DNA of 64,000 bases from Sorangium cellulosum So0157-2 (GTDB taxonomy: Bacteria; Myxococcota_A; Polyangia; Polyangiales; Polyangiaceae): assembly GCF_000418325.1 (NCBI RefSeq), contig NC_021658.1, positions 8,260,001 to 8,324,000 on the forward strand, written 5' to 3'. The notes beneath the pieces were generated by a model. The model was given only the letters and a program-made list of their open reading frames with translations, made no database searches and was not told where the DNA came from. Within the stretch, counting starts at the first letter, position 1, and each line of letters starts with the position of its first letter. A program made the position numbers and the translations under genes. Below, piece by piece: positions 1-8,145 of the stretch.

Positions 1-2
1 CC

Positions 3-386
3 ACCTCGTCCGGCGCCGCCAAGGCGCTCAGCGAGTGCCTGCCGGCGCTCGCCGGCAGGTTCGACGGGCTGTCGATGCGGGTGCCCACGATGGACGTCTC
101 CGTCGTGGATCTCACGTTCGAGAGCACCCGGCCGCTCACGAAGGACGCGATCCATGCGGCCATGAAGCGCGCCAGCGAGGGTCCGCTGCGCGGCATCCTC
201 GGCTACACCGAAGAGCCGCTCGTCTCCAGCGACTACCTGGGCGATCCTCGCTCGTCGATCTTCGACGCGACGCTCACGCAGGTGATGGGGGACCGCTTCG
301 CGAAGGTGTTCGCCTGGTACGACAACGAGTGGGGCTTCTCCAACCGGATGGTGGAGCTCGCCCAGCTCGTGGCGGCGAAGCTCTGA
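3..386 (+). CDS. gap: Glyceraldehyde-3-phosphate dehydrogenase, C-terminal part (5' end outside window)
   Basis: About 127 C-terminal residues of a GAPDH. The enzyme oxidises glyceraldehyde-3-phosphate to 1,3-bisphosphoglycerate with NAD+ in cytoplasmic glycolysis. Visible family signatures are the start of the catalytic-domain helix (SSGAAKAL, after the missing active-site segment), MRVPTMDVSVVDLT, the DSRSS-like DPRSSIFDA loop and the diagnostic YDNEWGFSNRM near the C-terminus. The N-terminal Rossmann domain and catalytic Cys lie upstream of the window. It ends in TGA at 384-386 and is followed by the cupin gene on the same strand after 79 bp. There is no sign of damage in the visible part. 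The family call is very safe; whether it is the glycolytic or a paralogous GAPDH cannot be seen. Confidence 0.95.
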   Translation, partial: TSSGAAKALSECLPALAGRFDGLSMRVPTMDVSVVDLTFESTRPLTKDAIHAAMKRASEGPLRGILGYTEEPLVSSDYLGDPRSSIFDATLTQVMGDRFAKVFAWYDNEWGFSNRMVELAQLVAAKL

Positions 387-465
387 AGCTCGCCTCGGCG
401 GTGGCGACGATCGCTCTTCGTCGGTAAGCTTCGCGCCAATCCGGTCCACAAGGAGGCTGCTCCCG

Positions 466-930
466 ATGAAGAAGATCGACATCTCTCAGGCCCCGACGCG
501 CCTCGGCACCGCATATCCGGCGCCGTACGACGCCCCGTGCCGCGAGCGGGCGCGGTGGCGGCTCGGCAAGGCGGCGGGGCTGACGCAGTTCGGCGTCAAC
601 CTGCTTCGCCTGCCGCCCGGCCAGTGGTCGAGCCAGCGGCACTGGCACCATTCAGAAGACGAGTTCGTCATGGTGCTGGAAGGCGAGGTGGTGCTGGTCA
701 CGGACGGGGGCGAAGAGGTGCTGCGCGCGGGCGACTGCGCCGGGTTCCGCGCGGGAGATCCCGACGGACACCACCTCCAGAACCGCTCGGATCGCGAGGC
801 CGTGCTCCTGGAGGTCGGCGCGAGCATCCCCGGCGATGTGGCCGAGTACCCCGACATCGACCTGCGAGCCCTGCCCGACGGCTACGTCCGCAAGGACGGG
901 ACGCCTCATGGCGGCAAGAGGGTGCGCTGA
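466..930 (+). CDS. Cupin-domain protein
   Basis: A 154-residue single-domain cupin with a clear ribosome binding site (AGGAGG about 10 bases before the ATG). The first cupin motif is seen around residues 60-75 (RHWHHSEDEFVMVLEGE) and supplies two His and a Glu as possible metal ligands. The second motif follows around residues 85-110 with a GD-rich turn and HHLQNRS, which includes the second-motif His. No signal peptide is present, so it is probably cytoplasmic. Small cupins of this type are often annotated as transcription-factor-like or sugar-binding proteins, but none has a secure substrate by sequence alone. It is a stand-alone gene downstream of gap. The fold is secure, the function unknown. 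Confidence 0.85.
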   Translation: MKKIDISQAPTRLGTAYPAPYDAPCRERARWRLGKAAGLTQFGVNLLRLPPGQWSSQRHWHHSEDEFVMVLEGEVVLVTDGGEEVLRAGDCAGFRAGDPDGHHLQNRSDREAVLLEVGASIPGDVAEYPDIDLRALPDGYVRKDGTPHGGKRVR

Positions 931-1226
931 CACAGCGCGATGCTCGGATCATGAGCGACGTGGACACGGGGCCCGCGCGCCTGGCTCGCCGCTGCCGGCG
1001 ACACTGCATCTCGCTCACATCCAGCGACCATCGCCGCCTCGGTGCGCGCCCTGGATACATGAATATCTTCAACGATCGCAGATCGTGATCAAAGCACCGT
1101 TTCCCGGGCATACTCCCCGATGCGCGGGGCTACCCGCTCCGCGCGTAAAACGCTGACGTAAGATTCTTACTTGAGCATCTTTGCCGATTACCTTGCGGCT
1201 CACCTGGCCGCTCCAAGGAGAAATTT
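931..1226. other. Intergenic stretch without a gene
   Basis: About 300 bases between the cupin and the deacetylase gene. The last 150 bases are less GC-rich than the surroundings and probably carry the promoter of the downstream gene. The only clear element is AAGGAG about 8 bases before the ATG at 1227. I see no RNA gene, terminator hairpin or repeat. Confidence 0.5.
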
Positions 1227-2747
1227 ATGCGTCTTACCAGCTTGCTGGGCTACGGTTCGGTCTCGCTCGCCTGCTTCCTCTTTGCTTGTGTCGGGGATCC
1301 CTACGGCGAGGGCGACGAGATGGAATCGCTGGAGGGCGATCTCAGCAGCGCGGACTCGGTGTTCGAGGCGGACCTCGCGCTCCAGTCGCAGTGGTCGACG
1401 GGGTACTGCGCGAACGTGACCGTCAAGAACACGACCAACAACACGACCCGGACGACCACCACCGCCTGGGGCATGACCGTCGCGCTCAACGGCTCCACCG
1501 TGAGCAACGCGTGGGGCGCGCGCACGACGTCGTCGGGCGGGCAGCTCGTCGCCTCGAACGAGACCTACAACGGCACGCTGGCCCCGGGAGCGACGACGAG
1601 CTGGGGCTTCTGCGCGAACGGCACCGGCAGGCCGTCGCTCGTGTCCGTCAACGGCAGCGGGACCGGCGGCTCGACCTCGGCGAGCTCCAGCAGCAGCAGC
1701 AGCGCGTCGAGCAGCAGCTCCTCGGCCAGCTCCGGCGCGGGCGGCAGCGGCGGCGCGGGCGGCGCAGGGGGCTCCGGCGGCGCGGGGGGCAGCGGCGGCG
1801 CAGGCGGCAGCGGCGGTAGCACGGGCGGGAGCTCGGGGCTCCCGGTCCCGCCTGGCGGCGGCGTGCCGAAGCCGACCGGCTCGCCCGGCAACCTGGTCGT
1901 GCTCAACTGGGCGGGGTTCCAGGGCGCCGTCTCGTACACCTTCGATGACTCGAACTCGAGCCAGATCCAGAACTACGACCAGCTGAACGCGCTCGACGTG
2001 CCGTTCACCTTCTATCTCCAGACCGGCAAGAGCGAGTCGAGCAACCCGGTGTGGCAGCGGGCGGTGGCGGACGGGCACGAGCTCGGCAACCACACGAAGA
2101 GCCACTCGAGCAACGACAGCGGCGCCGACACGGACGCGGCCACGCAGTTCATCGAGAGCAGGTTCGGCGTCAAGGTGTGGACGATGGCGGCCCCGAACGG
2201 CTCGTCGGTGTACGGGAACATCGCTCGGTCGCGCTTCCTCATCAATCGCGGCGTGGCCAACGCCCTCATCGGCCCGAACGACTCGACCGATCCGTTCAAT
2301 CTGCCCTGCTACATCCCCCCGACCGGCGCCTCCACGCAGATGTTCGACGATCAGGTCACGAGCGCGCGGTCCGCCAACAAGTGGCGCACCGTCCTGGTGC
2401 ACGGCTTCACCGGCGGCAGCGACGGCGCCTATCAGCCCGTCCAGCTCCGGGCCTTCCTCGATCACGTCCAGCACACCAAGGCGCTCGGCGACGTGTGGAT
2501 CGACAGCGTGGTCAACGTCGGCGCCTACTGGCGCGGCCAGAAGGTGCTCTCCTCGGTCACGCCCACGACGTCGGGCAGCGACAGGACGTGGCGGTGGACG
2601 CTGCCGGCCCACTTCCCGCCGGGCAAGTACCTGCGCGTCAAGGTGAGCGGCGGGACGCTCAAGCAGGGGGGCCGCACGCTCCAGTGGAACGATCACGGCT
2701 ACTACGAGATCGCGCTCGACGAGGGCTCGCTCACCCTGTCGCCGTAG
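1227..2747 (+). CDS. Secreted polysaccharide deacetylase with N-terminal carbohydrate-binding module
   Basis: A 506-residue lipoprotein-like enzyme. Residues 1-21 form a signal peptide ending FLFAC, a plausible lipobox. Residues about 52-145 look like a CBM2-type module (QWSTGYCANVTVKN, later WGFCANGTGRP), expected to bind cellulose or xylan. A Ser run and Gly/Ser linker (about 150-210) leads to a NodB polysaccharide-deacetylase domain (about 225-400): TFDD metal/catalytic motif, then NHTKSH as the H-(S/T)-x-x-H metal motif. The Arg-Pro motif 3 is not obvious. A short C-terminal beta domain (about 420-506) follows. Likely role: removing acetyl groups from plant cell-wall xylan or chitin at the cell surface, fitting the other secreted hydrolases in the window. 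The start has AAGGAG upstream. Substrate is inferred, not visible. Confidence 0.85.
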   Translation: MRLTSLLGYGSVSLACFLFACVGDPYGEGDEMESLEGDLSSADSVFEADLALQSQWSTGYCANVTVKNTTNNTTRTTTTAWGMTVALNGSTVSNAWGARTTSSGGQLVASNETYNGTLAPGATTSWGFCANGTGRPSLVSVNGSGTGGSTSASSSSSSSASSSSSSASSGAGGSGGAGGAGGSGGAGGSGGAGGSGGSTGGSSGLPVPPGGGVPKPTGSPGNLVVLNWAGFQGAVSYTFDDSNSSQIQNYDQLNALDVPFTFYLQTGKSESSNPVWQRAVADGHELGNHTKSHSSNDSGADTDAATQFIESRFGVKVWTMAAPNGSSVYGNIARSRFLINRGVANALIGPNDSTDPFNLPCYIPPTGASTQMFDDQVTSARSANKWRTVLVHGFTGGSDGAYQPVQLRAFLDHVQHTKALGDVWIDSVVNVGAYWRGQKVLSSVTPTTSGSDRTWRWTLPAHFPPGKYLRVKVSGGTLKQGGRTLQWNDHGYYEIALDEGSLTLSP

Positions 2748-2811
2748 CGGGAGGGAAGAGCGACCGCACGCCGCTGGCCGCGCGCGACGACGACGAGCGC
2801 GGCCAGCGCGC

Positions 2812-3795
2812 TCATCCGCCTGCCGCGCGCGGCAGGTCCGGCAGCGGCGCCGCGCGCGACGGCGACGGGGCGCGGGGGTCCGCCGGCACGCCGAAGGCGG
2901 CGAGGGTGAACACCGGCATGATGGCGCCGAACACGCCGAGCCCCATGAACGCCGCGATCCCGAGGTGCAGGAGGGCCGTGGCCACGATGACGGCGCGCCG
3001 GGTGAGCCGCGGCCAGATGAGGAATGCGTAGCCGATCTCCACGCCGAGCACCGCCCACCCCGCGGCCTGCGCGATCCACGGGTGCCAGGCCAGCCAGGAG
3101 AAATCGAGCTGGCGGTACTCCGGGAGCATGACCGAGCGCCAGATCGCCTCGCCGTTCCACCACGACGCGCCCGACGCCTTTTCCAGCCCGCTGGCCAGGT
3201 ACGCGATGCAGAGGTGCAGCTGGACGACGCGGAGCCCGAGCCGCGCCGCCGGCGTCGGCTCGGCGGCCGCGCGGCTCGGCCGGCGCAGCCGTCGATCGAC
3301 GGACAGCGCGGCGCCCGACGGGATCCAGACGAGATAGAAGAGAAAGATGTTGGCGAAGAGATCCGCGCCGTAAACGGTGGCGTCCGCCGTCACCATGAGC
3401 AACCTGTGGGTGATCCACGCGAGCAGCGCAGAGGTCCTCGTCCGGAACCCGCAGAGCAGCGAGGCGAGGGAGAGCACGTACACGGCTCCGACGCCTGCGA
3501 GGAGCGATGTCTCGCCGATCCCGAGCGGGCCGAGCCGCTCGGCCAGCCAGCCGATCCCCGGCAGCTCGATCTGGGCGAAGGCCTCCCGCAGCGGGCCCTG
3601 GAGGATGCCTGCTGGACCGTAGAGCTCGAAGAGCGCGGGCGCGACGAGCGCCGCCTGGACGAGGAGCACGGTCGCGAGGCCGATGCGGAGCGCCGCGAGG
3701 GGCTCCGCGGACGCAGGGGCGAGCGCGAAGCGCTCGACGCGCGAGGCGGCGCGGGAGAGCGCCGCTCTGCAGGAGATCCCGATCGGCCCGATCAC
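2812..3795 (-). CDS. HTTM-domain (vitamin K gamma-carboxylase-like) membrane protein
   Basis: A 327-residue multi-pass protein. The N-terminal half has helices around ALRIGLATVLLVQAALV, LLAGVGAVYVLSLASLL and NIFLFYLVWIP; the C-terminal half contains the family-typical LHLCIAYLASGLEKASGASWW followed by the WNGEAIWRSV segment. This is the HTTM family, distantly related to vitamin K-dependent gamma-glutamyl carboxylase. Bacterial members are mostly uncharacterised. The start is a GTG at 3793-3795 that overlaps the TGA of the upstream gene (GTGA), so the two are translationally coupled. The C-terminal tail is Pro/Ala-rich. The activity and substrate are unknown; the coupled partner is the best clue to its job. 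Confidence 0.8.
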   Translation of the reverse strand: MIGPIGISCRAALSRAASRVERFALAPASAEPLAALRIGLATVLLVQAALVAPALFELYGPAGILQGPLREAFAQIELPGIGWLAERLGPLGIGETSLLAGVGAVYVLSLASLLCGFRTRTSALLAWITHRLLMVTADATVYGADLFANIFLFYLVWIPSGAALSVDRRLRRPSRAAAEPTPAARLGLRVVQLHLCIAYLASGLEKASGASWWNGEAIWRSVMLPEYRQLDFSWLAWHPWIAQAAGWAVLGVEIGYAFLIWPRLTRRAVIVATALLHLGIAAFMGLGVFGAIMPVFTLAAFGVPADPRAPSPSRAAPLPDLPRAAGG

Positions 3796-4343
3796 GGCGC
3801 ACCGCCGTTTCTCTGCCGGGTGCCCGGCCCCCTGGACTGCTGGACGAGCTTCGCCTGATACAGGAGGTTCCACGCGGGCCGGCGGCCCTCGCGGTACTCC
3901 TGCATCGAGGGCAGATCGCAGATCTCCAGCCGGACGACCACGCTCTTGGCGCCCGGGTGCCTCGCGAACATCTTGCCTGCCCACGAGGCGACGAGCGACC
4001 GCCGCAGCGCCTCGTCCTGCGCCTGCAAGAACAGCGAGAGGATGCTCCTGACGCGGAGATCCGCCTCGTGGTTGGCCCCGGACTCCAGCACCTCGGCGTG
4101 CGCCGCGCCGCTCGCGTCCGTGACCTGGAACCTGGCCCAGGGCAGCGCGCTGACCGCGGGAGCGAAGAAGTTGTAGCCGCTGTCGGCGCCGGAGAGCGCG
4201 CCATGATAGGCGATCACCCCGCCGAGCCACCCCGCCCTCTGCGGATCGACGTGGAGCGCCCCGAGGACGACGCAGCCGAGGTGCACTGCGGCGGCGGCCA
4301 CGATCAGGGCGGTGCGCCCGCGACTTCGTGCTCTTCCAGCCAT
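3792..4343 (-). CDS. Single-pass membrane protein coupled to the HTTM gene
   Basis: A 183-residue protein with one N-terminal membrane segment (residues about 10-30, TALIVAAAAVHLGCVVLGAL) and a soluble remainder with a YNFFAPAVS segment. A transmembrane helix followed by a short extracytoplasmic domain fits a partner protein for an HTTM-family membrane enzyme, as small FAP-motif proteins often sit beside them. The stop codon overlaps the GTG start of the HTTM gene by GTGA, so both are made together. I do not recognise a named domain. The start ATG was chosen as the first one before the hydrophobic segment; the preceding stretch is low quality coding sequence. Confidence 0.7.
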   Translation of the reverse strand: MAGRARSRGRTALIVAAAAVHLGCVVLGALHVDPQRAGWLGGVIAYHGALSGADSGYNFFAPAVSALPWARFQVTDASGAAHAEVLESGANHEADLRVRSILSLFLQAQDEALRRSLVASWAGKMFARHPGAKSVVVRLEICDLPSMQEYREGRRPAWNLLYQAKLVQQSRGPGTRQRNGGAP

Positions 4344-4504
4344 GGGATCCCTTCCGACGCCGCGCGCCAGCAGGCCCTGTGCAGCCGCGCGGCACCGAGG
4401 CGCTGAGGCAGCGCCTCGGTGCCTCAGCCCTGCGAGCAGCGCGCCATCAGCGATCGTCGGGGAGGTTCACCTCGGGCGTGGGGACATCCCCTCCCGGGGC
4501 CGCC

Positions 4505-4912
4505 TCAACCCCCGAGGAGCGCGAGCGCCACGGCTGATACCACCCGAACGGCTGGAAACCACGGCCGGTAGCCGAAACCGCCATACGGCCGGTAGCCGAA
4601 ACCGCCATACGGCCGGTAGCCGAAACCGCCATACGGCCGGTAGCCGAAACCGCCATACGGCCGGTAGCCGAAGCCGCCATATGGCCGGTAGCCGAAACCG
4701 CCATACGGCCGGTAGCCGAAACCGCCATACGGCTGGTAGCCGTAGACGCCGTACGGGGCTATGATCCGGGCGTCGTCGAGATCCGGGCTCGCCGTCTCCT
4801 CGACGATCACGAGATCCTGGATCGGTGTCGTGGTCTCCGCCGCAGCGAGCTGCGTCGTGCCGACGGCGACGCCGGACAGGGCCAGCGCACCAAGCGCTTT
4901 CACCAGCTTCAT
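4505..4912 (-). CDS. Secreted Gly/Tyr-rich repeat protein
   Basis: A 135-residue protein with a clean Sec signal peptide (MKLVKALGALALSGVAVG to about AAA-E) and a mature part built from seven near-identical eight-residue units, GGFGYRPY, preceded by a diverged VYGYQPYG unit. A short hydrophobic tail (AVALALLGG) ends the protein. Two ATGs lie in tandem; the second, 6 bases after AAGGAG, has the better spacing and is used here. I do not recognise a named family. Repeats of Gly and Tyr are typical of self-associating or matrix-like extracellular proteins, but that is analogy. The DNA encoding the repeats is itself nearly perfectly tandem, so copy number is probably unstable. Confidence 0.75.
   Translation of the reverse strand: MKLVKALGALALSGVAVGTTQLAAAETTTPIQDLVIVEETASPDLDDARIIAPYGVYGYQPYGGFGYRPYGGFGYRPYGGFGYRPYGGFGYRPYGGFGYRPYGGFGYRPYGGFGYRPWFPAVRVVSAVALALLGG
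4561..4752. repeat. 24-bp tandem repeat inside the Gly/Tyr-rich gene
   Basis: Seven consecutive 24-bp units, almost identical at the DNA level, plus one diverged unit at 4729-4752. Each unit encodes eight residues, so gain or loss of units keeps the reading frame. DNA identity between units is higher than needed to preserve the peptide, pointing to recent expansion or gene conversion. Confidence 0.95.
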
Positions 4913-5175
4913 CATGGACTCCTTTGCGATGCGAGCCGCTCGATGGGCATCCCCCCATCCAGGCTGCGTCCATGGTGATGCAAGCGCGAGGCCCGTTCGC
5001 GGCGTATCGCCGGCGCCCCGCGCCGCGCCGTCGACTCCCGACAACGCGGGCTCCGCGCAGGGCGCCCCGGCCGACGGAGGCTCGAGTGTGCAAGCGGCGG
5101 CCTTCGCCCGGCGCTCGCGGCTCCGGCGTGCACGATCGCGGGTGTCGGGCTCGCGGCGACCGCGCCCCGCCCGGC

Positions 5176-6390
5176 TCAGGGCAGGATCAGGACATCCGAC
5201 AGATCGTCGACGATCCTGCCCGCGTCGCCGACCTCGAGGTTGACGAGCACGGTGATGGAAGCGTCGCTGTCGATCGCGTAATAGGAAGAAGACGTGAAGC
5301 CCCAGATACCGCCGTCATGCCCGACCTGGGCGCCGAGCCGGGATTCACGGCGGGAGAGCCCGAGCCCGTATCCGGTGACCTCGCCGAGCCTCGCGTCCAC
5401 CCACGTGGTCATCTCCGCGAGCTCGGCGGGGCCGAGCAGCTCGCCGCCGAGCACCTTGCGGTAGAAGCGCGTGAGATCATCGGTCGTCGAGACCAGGGCG
5501 CCCGCCGCGCCGGCCGCCGACGGATCCGCCGCGGAGGTCGTGTCGACGAGCTTCCCCCGGTCGACCCCGTAGCCGTGCACGAGGCCCGGCAGGGCCGCCT
5601 CGGCGCCGTCGAGGTAGGTGTGCTCGAGCCCAGCCGGCTCCAGGATCCGGGCGCGGAGCAGCTCGCCGACGGGCTCTCCCGACGCGGCTTCGAGGATCAG
5701 ACCGGCGATGATGTAGTTCGTGTTGGAGTACGCGAAGCCCTCTCCAGGCTCGAAATACGGCGGCTGCGACGCGGCGATCTCGACGAGCTCCCGGGGCGCC
5801 CACGCGCGCTCCGGGTCGGAGAGGGCCGCGGACCAGAACGCGTCGCTCTGCGTGAAATCGTAGAGGCCGCTCGTGTGGTTCAAGATCTGCCGGACGGAGA
5901 TCCGGTCGCCGCCGGGGACGCCCTCCACGTGCTCGGAGACGGCATCGTCGAGCGACAGGCGGCCTTCGGCGCGCAGCATCAGCGCCAGGGTCGCCATGAA
6001 GGTCTTGGTGATGCTTCCTACCCGGAAGAGATCACCGGGTCGCAGGGGGATCTCCGCCTCTGCGTCGGCCACCCCGGAGGCGCCGCGCCAGCTGCACGCC
6101 CCGAGGCTCACGGCGGCGGCCGCGCCGGGGAGCCGCTGGTCCTCCACGGCCGCGTCGAGCGCGGCCAGGAGCTCGGCCGAGAGCGCGTCGCAATCGACGC
6201 TCGCCCCGCCGCCCGCGCCTCCGGCGCCGGCGGTCCCTGCGTCGCCGCTCTCGAATCCACCGCTCCCGCCGCCCTCACCGTTCGCATTGGCCTCTGCCGG
6301 CAGCGACGCGGGCGAGGAGCCGCCGCACCCGGCGAGCAGAACGACCCCAGCGCAGGCGAACCAAGCGGTCCGCCGAAGAACACGGCTCAT
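5176..6390 (-). CDS. Class C beta-lactamase-fold serine hydrolase lipoprotein
   Basis: A 404-residue protein of the beta-lactamase/D-alanyl-D-alanine carboxypeptidase-like family. The N-terminus is a lipoprotein signal (AGVVLLAGCGG) followed by a Gly/Ala/Ser linker. The catalytic domain has the SxxK motif in VGSITKTF (about residues 121-128), the YxN motif in YSNTNY (about 219) and an HDGG near residue 358 in place of KTG, as is usual for this family. It probably hydrolyses a peptide, ester or cell-wall amide outside the cytoplasm; a true antibiotic-resistance role is not implied. The ATG at 6390 is preceded by GGAG with 9-base spacing and is preferred over a GTG 15 bases upstream. It is monocistronic as far as can be seen. 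Confidence 0.85.
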   Translation of the reverse strand: MSRVLRRTAWFACAGVVLLAGCGGSSPASLPAEANANGEGGGSGGFESGDAGTAGAGGAGGGASVDCDALSAELLAALDAAVEDQRLPGAAAAVSLGACSWRGASGVADAEAEIPLRPGDLFRVGSITKTFMATLALMLRAEGRLSLDDAVSEHVEGVPGGDRISVRQILNHTSGLYDFTQSDAFWSAALSDPERAWAPRELVEIAASQPPYFEPGEGFAYSNTNYIIAGLILEAASGEPVGELLRARILEPAGLEHTYLDGAEAALPGLVHGYGVDRGKLVDTTSAADPSAAGAAGALVSTTDDLTRFYRKVLGGELLGPAELAEMTTWVDARLGEVTGYGLGLSRRESRLGAQVGHDGGIWGFTSSSYYAIDSDASITVLVNLEVGDAGRIVDDLSDVLILP

Positions 6391-6625
6391 CGATCCGATC
6401 TCCACGATTCCCCAAAGGAGCTCACTGCTGCGCTCCGCCGCGCCGCTGCCGAGAGCGCCTCAGGGCGGGGCCTGCGGAGGGCGCGCATCAAGGCGCAAGT
6501 CGTCCGAGCGTGTCAACCCGCGCGAGCGATAACGGTGCTCCCCCCGACACGATCTCAGCAAAGCCAGACGCGGGCGGCTTCGCCGCGGTGGGCCGCGCCA
6601 CCTCAGGGCTCGAGGTCAGGGCCGC

Positions 6626-8023
6626 CTACGGCGCCGCGGCCCATTCGGACAGCCCACGGCGGACGCGCTCGAGATAATCGCTCTCGCGCACGACCTCCTG
6701 GTATCCAGGCACCGCGCCGACCCACGCCCGCATCCGCACGTTCGGCGCATCCGTGAGGTACATCGTGGGGATCCCCATGAGCGCGGGGCCATCCATGCCC
6801 GCGGTCGTGACGCCGACCTGGCCGGCGAGGCCGTGCGCCCGCTTCAGGTGCTCGAAGAACTGCAGCTGCGCCCGGCGCATGTCGAGCTGCCGGAAGGTGG
6901 GGTCCTTCCAGAAGAGGGTCATGTCGACCGCGCCCTCGGGGACCCGCCCGTCGCGAAGGGCGTCGCCGGTCAACACGGGCACGAGCCCCGCGCGTCGAAC
7001 GAGGTCCGTCAGCTCCAGGAGCTCGGCGAGCGTCGTGTTTCGGTGCGGGTGGTGGACACACGCGCGGATCCAGAGCAGCACCTTCTTCCGGCGCGGCTCT
7101 CCGGCCCGCGAATCCGCGAGCCGGCGATCGACCCAGCCGGCCACCGCCTCCGGGATCGGCGCGTCCCCGAGGAACGCCGCGCGGAGCCGCCGCTGGGCGG
7201 AGGACGGATCGGCGCTGAAGGCGCGCGCGACGATCTCCGTCGTCTGCTTCATCGCGCGCGGGCGCGAGCGGTACGCCTGAAGGCGATCGCTCAGGCCCGC
7301 ATCGCGGAGGAACGCCTCGGCTTGCGGTGTTCCGGCCTTGCCCGGCTCGATTTGAACGGCCGCGCCCGCGAGGACGGCGGCCGCGGCGACGTGCCACCCC
7401 TCGCCGAACGAGAAGCCGTTGTCCGTGTGGAACGTGTACGCGTGGTTGCGCTCCTCGACGATCCTGCGCGCCGCGCCGGCGGCGACCTCGGCCCTGTGCG
7501 CCGCCGCGCGCGCCGCGCGGGCGGCCTTCGAGCGAGGCGCGCCGGCCTCGAGCTCCGCGGCGCAGCTCGCGGCCGCGCGGGCGGCGGCCTCCGCGCCGGT
7601 CACGATCGCCTCCACGCGCCGCCAGCCGTCGTCGCACGCCTCGCGCGTCGGCGCACGCTGCGCGCTGAGCGAGAGCTGGCCCGCGCCGTGGAGCGCGTCT
7701 TCGGCGCGCGCCGCGTGGGCCCTCGCCAGCGTCGAACGGGCGCCCATCCCCGCCGCGAGGGTCCGCTCTCCTCCAGCGGCGAGCTCCTGCCCCTCGGGCG
7801 CGGCGCGCTCCTCCGCGGCGGCGGCCAGCGCGCGCTCCGCCTGCGCGATCGCGCGCTCCAGCAGAAGCCGGTACCGCTCGCGCTGCCCCGGCGCGTGCAG
7901 CGTGGTCGCCAGGGCGAGCGCGGCGTCGAGGCTGCCTTCGGCGTCGCGCTCGAGGTGCTGCGCGGCGAGCGCCTCGGCGACGGCCACCCCCGTGCACACC
8001 GGCTCGGATCCCTCGGGCATCAT
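6626..8023 (-). CDS. Unknown protein, helical N-terminus with glycosyltransferase-like C-terminal half
   Basis: A 465-residue protein. The first 190 residues are Ala/Arg/Glu-rich and look like long helices or coiled coil. From about residue 300 the sequence becomes a globular alpha/beta protein: KKVLLWIRACVHHPHRNTT, then LVPVLTGDAL, and finally GQVGVTTAGMDGPALMGIPT with MYLTDAPNVRMRAW. The last part resembles the nucleotide-sugar half of GT-B transferases (for example the NodZ/fucosyltransferase type), but I cannot confirm this. Next upstream on the same strand, after about 120 bases, lies the radical SAM gene, so the two may be co-transcribed. No signal peptide. Function not assigned. Confidence 0.65.
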   Translation of the reverse strand: MMPEGSEPVCTGVAVAEALAAQHLERDAEGSLDAALALATTLHAPGQRERYRLLLERAIAQAERALAAAAEERAAPEGQELAAGGERTLAAGMGARSTLARAHAARAEDALHGAGQLSLSAQRAPTREACDDGWRRVEAIVTGAEAAARAAASCAAELEAGAPRSKAARAARAAAHRAEVAAGAARRIVEERNHAYTFHTDNGFSFGEGWHVAAAAVLAGAAVQIEPGKAGTPQAEAFLRDAGLSDRLQAYRSRPRAMKQTTEIVARAFSADPSSAQRRLRAAFLGDAPIPEAVAGWVDRRLADSRAGEPRRKKVLLWIRACVHHPHRNTTLAELLELTDLVRRAGLVPVLTGDALRDGRVPEGAVDMTLFWKDPTFRQLDMRRAQLQFFEHLKRAHGLAGQVGVTTAGMDGPALMGIPTMYLTDAPNVRMRAWVGAVPGYQEVVRESDYLERVRRGLSEWAAAP

Positions 8024-8145
8024 GACCTGCGCCTTCTATCCCAGCGGACGACGTGTCCGCTATCGTGGAAACGCCATGATCTCCTCGCTGGTGCGAGCGA
8101 CCGCCCTCGCGCTCCAGCGTCCCGCTCCGGGCGCCGCCGCTGATC

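Noticed and set aside
4467..4760. Repeat peptides in the other frames of the 24-bp repeat (for example a plus-strand SRNRHTAG repeat)
   Set aside because: Any frame through a tandem repeat is repetitive; only the minus frame has a signal peptide and ribosome site.
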